Shown here piece by piece: positions 8,500 through 15,445 of a stretch of DNA of 64,000 nt (within the stretch, counting starts at the first letter, position 1; the number at the start of each line of letters is the position of its first letter). Made by a program: the position numbers and the translations under genes. The stretch is from Oribacterium sp. oral taxon 102 (lineage in GTDB: Bacteria > Bacillota > Clostridia > Lachnospirales > Lachnospiraceae). The stretch lies in NCBI RefSeq assembly GCF_013394775.1, contig NZ_JABXYT010000001.1:324501-388500 (forward strand), written 5' to 3'. The notes beneath the pieces were generated by a model that was given only the letters and a program-made list of their open reading frames with translations, was not told the DNA's origin and made no database searches.

Positions 8500-10137
8500 A
8501 TGATTGCAGCAAGTAATGTTACCTACAGAGTGGGGAAGAAGGCGCTTTTCGAGGAAGTAAACATTAAGTTTACCGAGGGAAACTGCTATGGCGTGATCGG
8601 CGCGAACGGTGCAGGAAAGTCTACCTTCCTGAAGATTCTCTCCGGTGCGCTGGAGCCGAGCTCCGGTGAAATCGTGAAGACGCCGGGGCAGCGGCTTTCT
8701 GTGCTGGAGCAGGATCAGTTCAAGTATGACCGCTACAGCGTCATCGATACGGTAATCATGGGGAATCAACGGCTCTATGAGATCATGAAGGAGAAGGATG
8801 CGCTCTACGCGAAGCCGGATTTCTCGGATGAGGACGGGATCCGCGCGGCAGATCTCGAGGCGGAGTTCGCGCAGATGGACGGCTGGAACGCCGAGGCAGA
8901 TGCAGAAACCATGCTGAACGGGCTGGGGATCGCGACAGAGCTGCATCATAAAGAGATGAGCGAGCTGAAGGGCGCGGAGAAGGTTAAGGTGCTTCTCGCG
9001 AAGGCGCTGTTCGGAAACCCGGATATCCTCCTCCTGGACGAGCCGACCAACCATCTGGATCTGAATTCGATCGAGTGGCTGGAGGACTTCCTGATTAACT
9101 TCGAAAATACCGTCATTGTCGTATCCCATGACCGCTACTTCCTGAACAAGGTATGTACAAATATCGCAGACATCGATTACGGCAAGATTTCCCTCTTTGC
9201 CGGAAACTATGACTTCTGGTTCGAATCCTCTCAGCTGATCGTCCGGCAGCAGAAGGAGGCGAATCGAAAGAAGGAGGAGAAGATCAAGGAGCTGCAGGAG
9301 TTTATCCAGCGTTTCTCTGCCAATGCCTCGAAGTCGAAGCAGGCAACCTCCCGTAAGCGGGCGCTGGAGAAGATTGAGCTGGAGGACATCAAGCCCTCCT
9401 CCCGGCAGTATCCGTACATCCAGTTCAAGCCCTTCCGGGAGATCGGAAACGATGTGCTGGAGGTCAGAAATCTCACGAAGAGCATCAACGGCGTGAAGGT
9501 GCTGGACAATATCAGCTTCATCCTGAACCGGGAGGACAAGGTCGCGCTTGTTGGACCGAACGAGCTCGCGAAGACGGTGCTGATGCAGATCCTCTCCGGA
9601 GAAATGGAGCCGGATTCCGGCGATTACAAGTGGGGTCAGACGACGAGCCAGTCCTACTTCCCGAAGGACAATACGAAGGAGTTCAGCTCAGAGGATACGA
9701 TCGTAGAGTGGCTGACGCAGTACAGCCCGGACAAGGATACCCAGTATGTCCGCGGCTACCTCGGACGGATGCTCTTCAAGGGAGACGACGGCGTGAAGAA
9801 GGTCAATGTCCTCTCCGGCGGAGAGAAGGTGCGCTGCATGCTCTCGAAGCTGATGATCAGCGGAGCGAATGTCATCATTCTGGACGAGCCGACCGACCAC
9901 CTCGATATGGAGGCGATCTCCGCACTGAATGACGGATTGCGGAACTTCCCGGGCGTCATTATCTTTGCTTCGCGCGATCATCAGGTTGTGGAGACGACGG
10001 CGAACCGGATCATGGAGATCATCGACGGGAAGCTGATCGACAAGCTGACGACTTATGACGAGTACCTCGCTTCGGACGAGGAGATCAAGAAGCGGTTTAC
10101 CTTTACGGTATTCGATGAGGACGCGTCGGATAACTGA
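8500..10137 (+). CDS. ABC-F family ATPase (YkpA/YbiT-like)
   Basis: Soluble ABC-F protein, 545 aa, with two ATPase domains, no membrane segment and a linker of basic and acidic helices between them (about residues 245-300), as in ribosome-acting ABC-F translation factors. Domain 1 has Walker A GANGAGKST and Walker B LLLDEPTNHLD, but its signature is LKGAEKVKV rather than LSGGE. Domain 2 has a normal signature LSGGEKVRC and DEPTDHLD, but an irregular Walker A, GPNELAKTVL. The SRDHQVVETTANRIMEI ending is typical of the YkpA/YbiT group. Start ATG 8500 follows GGAAAGGAAGATTGGG. It has its own promoter and terminator. A role in translation or antibiotic tolerance is a family inference. Confidence 0.85.
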   Translation: MIAASNVTYRVGKKALFEEVNIKFTEGNCYGVIGANGAGKSTFLKILSGALEPSSGEIVKTPGQRLSVLEQDQFKYDRYSVIDTVIMGNQRLYEIMKEKDALYAKPDFSDEDGIRAADLEAEFAQMDGWNAEADAETMLNGLGIATELHHKEMSELKGAEKVKVLLAKALFGNPDILLLDEPTNHLDLNSIEWLEDFLINFENTVIVVSHDRYFLNKVCTNIADIDYGKISLFAGNYDFWFESSQLIVRQQKEANRKKEEKIKELQEFIQRFSANASKSKQATSRKRALEKIELEDIKPSSRQYPYIQFKPFREIGNDVLEVRNLTKSINGVKVLDNISFILNREDKVALVGPNELAKTVLMQILSGEMEPDSGDYKWGQTTSQSYFPKDNTKEFSSEDTIVEWLTQYSPDKDTQYVRGYLGRMLFKGDDGVKKVNVLSGGEKVRCMLSKLMISGANVIILDEPTDHLDMEAISALNDGLRNFPGVIIFASRDHQVVETTANRIMEIIDGKLIDKLTTYDEYLASDEEIKKRFTFTVFDEDASDN

Positions 10138-10155
10138 CGCTTTCCCTTTCGGCAT

Positions 10156-10183
10156 CGGCACGAAACGTGCCGGTGTCTTTTTG
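10156..10183 (+). terminator. Intrinsic terminator of the ABC-F gene
   Basis: Stem CGGCACG / CGTGCCG with an AAA loop, followed by GTGTCTTTTT. Confidence 0.85.
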
Positions 10184-10288
10184 GATTCAAATTCCCCAAA
10201 CCACCTGCGCTGCAAGAGGTGCCTGTACTGATCTATGTTTAACAATGGGTGAATGTGGTGCGGAAGGTGGGATCTTTATCAGCGTCCT

Positions 10289-11173
10289 TCACAGCATCCC
10301 CTGCTCCTTCAAATTGATGAACAGCTGCATTTCCCGGGTGACCCATTTGTCCTTGTGGTAGAAGAGCTGTCGGTACATCGTCATATCGAAGCCCTCGACC
10401 GTAAGCTCTACGAGCTCACCTCTCCGGAGCGGCTCCTCGACCGCGAAGTACGGCAGGAAAGAGAGCACCTTGTTTTCCCGGATCAGACGGATGATGACCT
10501 CGGTGTCCTCGGTTTCGAAGAAGGGGCGGATGCTCATATTCTGCGCGGCGAGCCGCTGCTCGAGGGCATAACGATAGTTGGAGTCCTTCTCTGTCAGGAA
10601 GAAGGGCTGCCGAACCAGCTCGGAAAGGGTGAGGGTACCATGTCTGGCGATCTCTGCCTCCGGAGAGGCGACGAAGACCACCGGCTCCCGCTCCTCGAGC
10701 AGCTTGACCCAGCTCTGCCCATAGATCTGCCGATCCAGAAAGTAAGCGAGATCGATCTGGTTATGCTCCATCATTTCTGTGAGCTCTCTCGGAGAGCCGG
10801 TGTGAAGCTCCAGAGAGATCTCCTTGTGATTTTCATAGAAAAATTTGATGATCGGAGGAAATTTAAAGCTGAGGAGAGATTCCAGCGTACCGATCCGGAG
10901 CTTCCGTTCCTGCTGCATCGGATTTCCGAGCGCGATGTGGACGTCGTCTACCTTTCGGAGGATCTCATTGGCATATTGCAGGAATTCCTGTCCCGGCGGT
11001 GTCAGCTCCACATGGCGTCCGACCCGGTCGAAGAGCCGGGTATTGAACTCCTGCTCGAGCTGCCGGATCTGTATCGTCACGGCGGCCTGTGTATAGCCGA
11101 GCGCCTCCGCCGCCTTCGAAAAGCTCTGCAGCTCGACGATCTTGATAAATGAATTCAACTGTCTGATTTCCAT
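10289..11173 (-). CDS. LysR-family transcriptional regulator
   Basis: DNA-binding regulator of 294 aa. The N-terminal winged helix-turn-helix is clear: MEIRQLNSFIKIVELQSFSK, then AAEALGYTQAAVTIQIRQLE, and LFDRVGRHVELTPPGQEFL. The C-terminal part is a LysR substrate-binding domain beginning about residue 90. The ATG at 11173 lies inside the end of the ybaK-like gene, overlapping it by 19 bases on the same strand, so the two are co-transcribed. LysR proteins usually regulate a neighbouring divergent gene, but the next gene to the right of the pair is lit/hflX, with no obvious metabolic link. The effector is unknown. Confidence 0.88.
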   Translation of the reverse strand: MEIRQLNSFIKIVELQSFSKAAEALGYTQAAVTIQIRQLEQEFNTRLFDRVGRHVELTPPGQEFLQYANEILRKVDDVHIALGNPMQQERKLRIGTLESLLSFKFPPIIKFFYENHKEISLELHTGSPRELTEMMEHNQIDLAYFLDRQIYGQSWVKLLEEREPVVFVASPEAEIARHGTLTLSELVRQPFFLTEKDSNYRYALEQRLAAQNMSIRPFFETEDTEVIIRLIRENKVLSFLPYFAVEEPLRRGELVELTVEGFDMTMYRQLFYHKDKWVTREMQLFINLKEQGML

Positions 11174-11700
11174 GTTTTTTCCTTTCCGCTGCCTTCCGAG
11201 CAGGCACAGGGCGTATCGATGATGAGATCCGCGAAGCTGCCGTGAATATAATCTGAAAGATCCTGCGGAGAGAGGAAAATCTGTTCTCCCCGCTGCCCTG
11301 CGCTGACTCCGATTTGCGGAAGAGACTCTGCCGAGCAGTGCAGATAGCTCGGAAAGCTCTTCTTCATTCCGATCGGGGAGCAGCCGCCGCGGATATAGCC
11401 GGTGAGCGGCAGGAGCTCCTTCAGGGGAAGCATTTCTACCTTTTTATTGCCGGATATTTTTGCGAGCTTTTTCAGATCAATCTCCGCATCCACCGGGATC
11501 ACCGCGACGAGATAGCCGCTCCGATCACCGTGGAGGACGAGCGTCTTGAAGAGCAGCTCGTGGGGAACTCCCAGACGATCCGCGGCATGGCTGCCGCTGA
11601 GATCCGATTCATCCACAGGGTACGTCCGGTGCGTATATGGAATTTTCGCCTTGTCCAGAAGGCGCATCACATTGGTCTTGACTTCTTTTTGCTTTGCCAT
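11155..11700 (-). CDS. YbaK/EbsC-family aminoacyl-tRNA deacylase
   Basis: Protein of 181 aa of the YbaK/ProX-like domain family, probably hydrolysing mischarged Cys-tRNA(Pro). Features include NVMRLLDKAKIPYTHRTYP, the conserved region LFKTLVLHGDRSGYLVAVIP, and the GGCSPIGMKKSFP loop that carries the catalytic lysine region of YbaK. Length fits the family (about 160 aa) plus a short tail. ATG 11700 follows AAAGGAGACGTC. It is the first gene of a minus-strand pair with the LysR regulator and faces away from the Lit-like gene. Confidence 0.87.
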   Translation of the reverse strand: MAKQKEVKTNVMRLLDKAKIPYTHRTYPVDESDLSGSHAADRLGVPHELLFKTLVLHGDRSGYLVAVIPVDAEIDLKKLAKISGNKKVEMLPLKELLPLTGYIRGGCSPIGMKKSFPSYLHCSAESLPQIGVSAGQRGEQIFLSPQDLSDYIHGSFADLIIDTPCACSEGSGKEKTWKSDS

Positions 11701-11755
11701 GACGTCTCCTTTAAGCTATACTGTCCAGGGGATATGCTTTTTTCATCCCTGTTGT

Positions 11756-11816
11756 CCTGTCAGATGCCGGAATATCCGCTCGTGTAAACACGGCGTCTAT
11801 TCCGTCGCCTGACAGG
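11756..11816. repeat. 61-base imperfect palindrome between divergent ybaK-like and lit-like genes
   Basis: Arms 11756-11774 and 11798-11816 agree at 16 of 19 positions (CCTGTCAG..CGGAATA against its complement). The interior carries a second small hairpin CGTG-TAAA-CACG (11781-11792). The right arm contains the -35 box of the lit promoter. A cruciform or operator for a regulator acting on both directions is possible. Confidence 0.55.
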
Positions 11817-11838
11817 GGACTGATACACTGATTATACT
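11809..11838 (+). promoter_or_regulatory. Promoter of the Lit-like gene, giving a near-leaderless message
   Basis: CTGACA at 11809-11814, 18-base spacer, TATACT at 11833-11838. The predicted start (about 11845) is only a few bases before the ATG at 11849, and no Shine-Dalgarno sequence precedes that ATG. Confidence 0.55.
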
Positions 11839-11848
11839 ACTAAAATTT

Positions 11849-12565
11849 ATGAATGGCACAAAAATGAAAAAAATATTTTATTCAATATTGAGCGTTTTGT
11901 TTTCTCTTCAGCTTCTCTTCATTCTCCTGATCAGCTCCTTCGAGGCGGTGTGCTATTGGATGCCGGGATATTACGAGCAGGAATTCCGAAAATATCAGGT
12001 GGCGGAGGAGATGGCGGCATGGACAGGGGAGAAGATTTCCTATGAGTCGCTGGACGAGGTTATCCGACAGACGATGCGCTACCTCAGAGGGGAGCGGGAG
12101 AATCTGATCGTTCCGGTCGAGATCAACGGCAGGGAGCAGGAATTCTACAATGAGAACGAGAAGGGACATATGGCGGATGTGCGCCTGCTCTTCCTGCGAA
12201 GCATCACGCTCCGCGCGCTTGCCTGTCTGAACTGTTTGGCGATTCTCGCATTTCTGATCATTCTGGAGCACCATAGAGCTCTCACGATCCTCGGGGGAGG
12301 CTTCCTCCGAACCGGTGCCGTGCTTCTCTTGCTTGCGTTGCTGCTGGGGGCGGCGACGGCGAACGACTTCACGAGGTACTTCACGATCTTTCACGAGATC
12401 CTTTTCCGACAGGGGAATTGGCTTTTCGATCCGAGACAGAGCCGCATGATCAATATGCTGCCGGAGGGATTTTTCTCGGATACGGCGCTTCGCATCCTGC
12501 TGGTTTTTCTGGCAAGCACGGCGCTTTTCGGTTTTGTCGGATTTATTGCATCGAGGAGGAAATGA
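11849..12565 (+). CDS. TIGR01906/DUF1461 membrane protein, Lit-like lipoprotein intramolecular transacylase
   Basis: Integral membrane protein, 238 aa, of the TIGR01906 (DUF1461) family. The characterised Firmicutes member is Lit, which moves an acyl chain within diacyl lipoproteins to give the lyso form. I see four hydrophobic segments (about residues 9-33, 118-137, 148-170, 208-232), an extracellular-type loop with YLRGERENL, and the conserved C-terminal block FTIFHEILFRQGNWLFDP followed by INMLPEGFF, where the family's key histidine lies. The first ATG (11849) has no ribosome site; a second at 11864 has none either. The stop overlaps the hflX start (ATGA). The family is confident; Lit activity is inferred. 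Confidence 0.8.
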   Translation: MNGTKMKKIFYSILSVLFSLQLLFILLISSFEAVCYWMPGYYEQEFRKYQVAEEMAAWTGEKISYESLDEVIRQTMRYLRGERENLIVPVEINGREQEFYNENEKGHMADVRLLFLRSITLRALACLNCLAILAFLIILEHHRALTILGGGFLRTGAVLLLLALLLGAATANDFTRYFTIFHEILFRQGNWLFDPRQSRMINMLPEGFFSDTALRILLVFLASTALFGFVGFIASRRK

Positions 12566-13869
12566 GAAAAATGCTGGAGTGCAGTCAAACGAAGCGGCAT
12601 AGAGCAGTACTGGTAGGAGCCGGCATTGCCGGAGAGGAGGGACTTGCAGTCGATATGGAGGAGCTGCGGGGGCTCTGTGAAGCGTGTGATATAGAGCCGG
12701 TCATGGAGCTCACGCAAAATCTTCCCAGGGAGGACAGCGCATACTATATCGGCTCCGGCAAGGTCGCAGAGCTCCGGCAGGCGCTGTTCCTCTGCGAGGG
12801 GGATCTCGTGGTGGTGAACAATACCCTGAGTCCCTCCCAGCTCGCGAATCTCGCCCATGATCTGGAGGTGGAGGTGATCGACCGAACGAATCTGATCCTG
12901 AATATCTTCGCAGAGCGGGCGCGTTCGAAGGAGGCGAGGATGCAGGTTGACTATGCGAAGCTGAAATATATGCTGCCGCGTCTCGTGGGGCTCAGACAGA
13001 ATCTGTCCAGACAGGGCGGCACCGGCGGATCCATGTCGAACAGGGGCTCCGGGGAGACGCAGATCGAGCTGGATCGCCGACATATCGAGAAGCAGATGGC
13101 AGAGCTTCGGAGAGGGCTTCGCGAGATCGCCCGGAATCGGGAAACGCAGCGAAAGAAGCGCCGGCAGTCGGATCTTCCGTTGGTAGCGCTGGTGGGCTAT
13201 ACCAATGCCGGCAAGTCCACTCTGATGAACCGGCTGCTGCGCTGTTTCTCCGTGGAGGAGGAGAAGCAGGTGCTGGCAGAGAATATGCTTTTCGCGACGC
13301 TGGATACGACTGTGCGGCGGATCTCGCCGAAGGGGCAGCGGGACTTCCTGCTGTCGGATACCGTGGGCTTCATTAACAGGCTGCCGCATGATCTGGTGGA
13401 TGCCTTTCGCTCCACGCTGGAGGAGGCGCTGTATTCGGATCTGCTCCTGCAGGTGATCGACTATTCCGATCCGAATTACCGGATGCACATGGAGGTTACG
13501 GAGCGGACGCTCCGGGAGCTGGGCGCAGGACACATCCCGCGGCTCTATGTGATGAACAAGTCGGATGTGAAATTCTCGGAAGCGGAGCTTCCGCTGCTGC
13601 GCGGCGACAGGATCTACGTTTCTTCGAAGCATGGAATCGGAATGGAGGAGCTGCTGCAGGAGATCGAAAGGAAGCTTTCGGAGGGCTGGTTCACGGTGGA
13701 GCTCCGAATCCCCTATGACAGAGGCAGCGCGGAGAATTTGCTGCGGGAGAAGGGGCGGGTTCGTAGCACGAAGTACGAGGAGGACGGCATCCATATCGTT
13801 GCGGAGCTGAATCAGGAGCTGCTGCAGCGCTGTAAGGAATTTCTGATTGGAATTGTGCAGGGGGCATGA
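12562..13869 (+). CDS. hflX: GTPase HflX
   Basis: Ribosome-associated GTPase of 435 aa. The N-terminal HflX domain contains YYIGSGKVAEL and the glycine-rich segment RQGGTGGSMSNRGSGETQIE. The GTPase domain has G1 GYTNAGKST, G3 DTVGF and G4 NKSD. The start at 12562 overlaps the stop of the Lit-like gene by four bases and has GAGGAGG a few bases upstream; a longer in-frame reading to 12418 would begin inside the upstream gene with no ribosome site. HflX splits stalled or stressed ribosomes. Coupling to the Lit-like gene is probably a transcriptional convenience. Confidence 0.93.
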   Translation: MRKMLECSQTKRHRAVLVGAGIAGEEGLAVDMEELRGLCEACDIEPVMELTQNLPREDSAYYIGSGKVAELRQALFLCEGDLVVVNNTLSPSQLANLAHDLEVEVIDRTNLILNIFAERARSKEARMQVDYAKLKYMLPRLVGLRQNLSRQGGTGGSMSNRGSGETQIELDRRHIEKQMAELRRGLREIARNRETQRKKRRQSDLPLVALVGYTNAGKSTLMNRLLRCFSVEEEKQVLAENMLFATLDTTVRRISPKGQRDFLLSDTVGFINRLPHDLVDAFRSTLEEALYSDLLLQVIDYSDPNYRMHMEVTERTLRELGAGHIPRLYVMNKSDVKFSEAELPLLRGDRIYVSSKHGIGMEELLQEIERKLSEGWFTVELRIPYDRGSAENLLREKGRVRSTKYEEDGIHIVAELNQELLQRCKEFLIGIVQGA

Positions 13870-13970
13870 TACAATGACAACAGTTCAAGTGGCTTAGCTG
13901 AACGGTTCCCTACAAATAGTATGCCAAAGGGATATAGGAAAGCAGGACTTCAAGACAGGAGGAAAAGAAG

Positions 13971-14252
13971 ATGAAGAAGGTGACCTTTTTTTATATCGAC
14001 GGCTGTCCGTACTGCGCGCAGGCGCGCAAGGCGAGAGCGGAGCTGATCGCGGAGAACCCGGTGTACGCGGGAGTAGAATTTGACGAGATTGAAGAGCATG
14101 CCAATCCGGAGATCGCAGAGCAGTATGACTACTGGGCGACCCCATCCATGTTTATCGACAAGGAGAAGCTCTATGAGAGCCACTTCGGAGAGAAGTACGA
14201 TGAGGCGAAGCAGCATGTCAGAGAGGTGCTGGACAGAGCGTTGGAGGCATAA
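13971..14252 (+). CDS. Glutaredoxin-like thiol-disulphide oxidoreductase
   Basis: Small cytoplasmic thioredoxin-fold protein, 93 aa. The redox motif CPYC is at residues 12-15 after a beta strand (VTFFYIDG), and the cis-proline loop is ATPSMFID. This is a typical size for bacterial glutaredoxin-like proteins. ATG 13971 follows AGGAGGAAAAGAAG. It is about 100 bases after hflX and is followed by its own terminator. The reducing partner is not visible here. Confidence 0.85.
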   Translation: MKKVTFFYIDGCPYCAQARKARAELIAENPVYAGVEFDEIEEHANPEIAEQYDYWATPSMFIDKEKLYESHFGEKYDEAKQHVREVLDRALEA

Positions 14253-14270
14253 TTTTCCGTGATATACCGT

Positions 14271-14302
14271 CGCTCGTGCCCGAAGGGGAGCGAGCGATTT
14301 TC
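14271..14302 (+). terminator. Intrinsic terminator of the glutaredoxin-like gene
   Basis: GC-rich stem CGCTCGTGCCC / GGGGAGCGAGCG with one mismatch and a short loop, followed by ATTTTC. From here to 14525 I see no supported gene. Confidence 0.6.
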
Positions 14303-14525
14303 GTCCGCAGAAAGCGCCTTCCCCCTGCAAAGGAAAAGCTCTCCTCCGGCAGAAGCAATTGTCTTCTCCTGCTCCTTTCTCATCGCAAGCTGTCCGGCCC
14401 AATATTCCGTATCATACGTTTTGGGCAAGGTCTGCGGGATGCTGTCCCGGAGGGGGATTTTATAGATTGATTCTGCTGAACCCCCTTCGTCTCTGCAATG
14501 CAGCGGATGATGACGGGAGAGTCTC

Positions 14526-15125
14526 TTAATAGGGTATAGCATCTATGATTTCTCCGTTTTTATCCGTCGTAATTTCCCATATCTCATCGTCGTAGGGGCT
14601 GTTTCCGTCACAGCCTCCGGAGAGCATGCTCAGATTTTCCGCATTGCCGTCCTTACTTATAATATAGGGGACGGCAATGCTGCTTCTCGCTGCAAGCTCT
14701 CCGGATTCGGAAAGCTCTACCCGATTCAGCCAGAGGAGGAACTGCCCACTCGCGTAATCTCCCTCTTTGCAGGATCCGCCATATCTGTTTTTCGGGACCC
14801 ATGCGTAAAAGGTCTCATTCCTGATGAGATCTCCCTCCTCAGGCTCATCCTTCAAAAGGACTTCGTCGGCTGCTTCCGGATCGGCCAGCGTAGCGTATTC
14901 TGCATCCTCTGCCGCAGAAGATCCGGCAGTTTCATATTCTGTGCGTTTTTTTTCAAACCGATCCCGGAGCACTTTTTTATTATCGGCAGCCTGCCCGGCG
15001 GAATAATCCGCCGGAGCGTGCTTCTCCTTATTCTCTGATTTTTGCGCGCAGCCGGATAAGCCTGAAAAGCTCATGACCACTGCGCCTGCTATCAATATGC
15101 TTTTCCATTTTAAGTATCTGTTCAT
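14526..15125 (-). CDS. Uncharacterised lipoprotein
   Basis: Secreted lipoprotein of 199 aa; I do not recognise the family. From ATG 15125 (GGAGAAGTGAG just upstream) the N-terminus is MNRYLKWKSILIAG with a lipobox GLSGCAQ. Then comes a charged, low-complexity stretch (roughly residues 30-90, rich in E, K, A, D), then a compact domain with ETFYAWVPKNRYGGSCKEGDYASGQ and NRVELSESGELAARSSIAVP. The pair of cysteines (SGGCDG and GGSCKEG) may form a disulphide. A 21-codon upstream extension to 15188 lacks a ribosome site and would bury the signal peptide. Confidence 0.7.
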   Translation of the reverse strand: MNRYLKWKSILIAGAVVMSFSGLSGCAQKSENKEKHAPADYSAGQAADNKKVLRDRFEKKRTEYETAGSSAAEDAEYATLADPEAADEVLLKDEPEEGDLIRNETFYAWVPKNRYGGSCKEGDYASGQFLLWLNRVELSESGELAARSSIAVPYIISKDGNAENLSMLSGGCDGNSPYDDEIWEITTDKNGEIIDAIPY

Positions 15126-15445
15126 CTCACTTCTCCTCTTACCGGAAATGACGCGCAGGCTGCTTGATGTCACAGAAGCTTTCCTCATGCAGCTTACTTA
15201 TACAATACCATGATATGACAATGGAATCCACCCGTTTCGATAGAGGCTGTAGCTGCTTCGCGGCTTTCGCATTGCGGACAGGGAAGCTATCGCATTTTTG
15301 GATAGGTTTGTTTTTTAGCTTATCTCAGGCTCAGCAGTAAAGTGAAATGTTAAAAAGAAAAATCCCGCCGGAAGCTCGGCGGGATGAAATGAACAGATCA
15401 GTACTGAATTATACCATATCTTTTATAGATCCAGAATACAAAGTC
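15126..15445. other. Intergenic stretch between two minus-strand genes
   Basis: No coding region is supported. It contains the terminator of the surface-protein gene (15352-15385) and must contain the promoter of the lipoprotein gene, but I could not pick a convincing -35/-10 pair. Confidence 0.5.
15352..15385 (-). terminator. Intrinsic terminator of the surface-protein gene
   Basis: Stem ATCCCGCCG (15362-15370) with CGGCGGGAT (15377-15385) and a 6-base loop; on the minus strand it is followed by TTTTCTTTTT. Confidence 0.92.

Noticed and set aside
14171..14542. Minus-strand open frame between the glutaredoxin-like gene and the lipoprotein gene
   Set aside because: It overlaps the glutaredoxin gene, has no ribosome site or recognisable domain, and includes the terminator stem.
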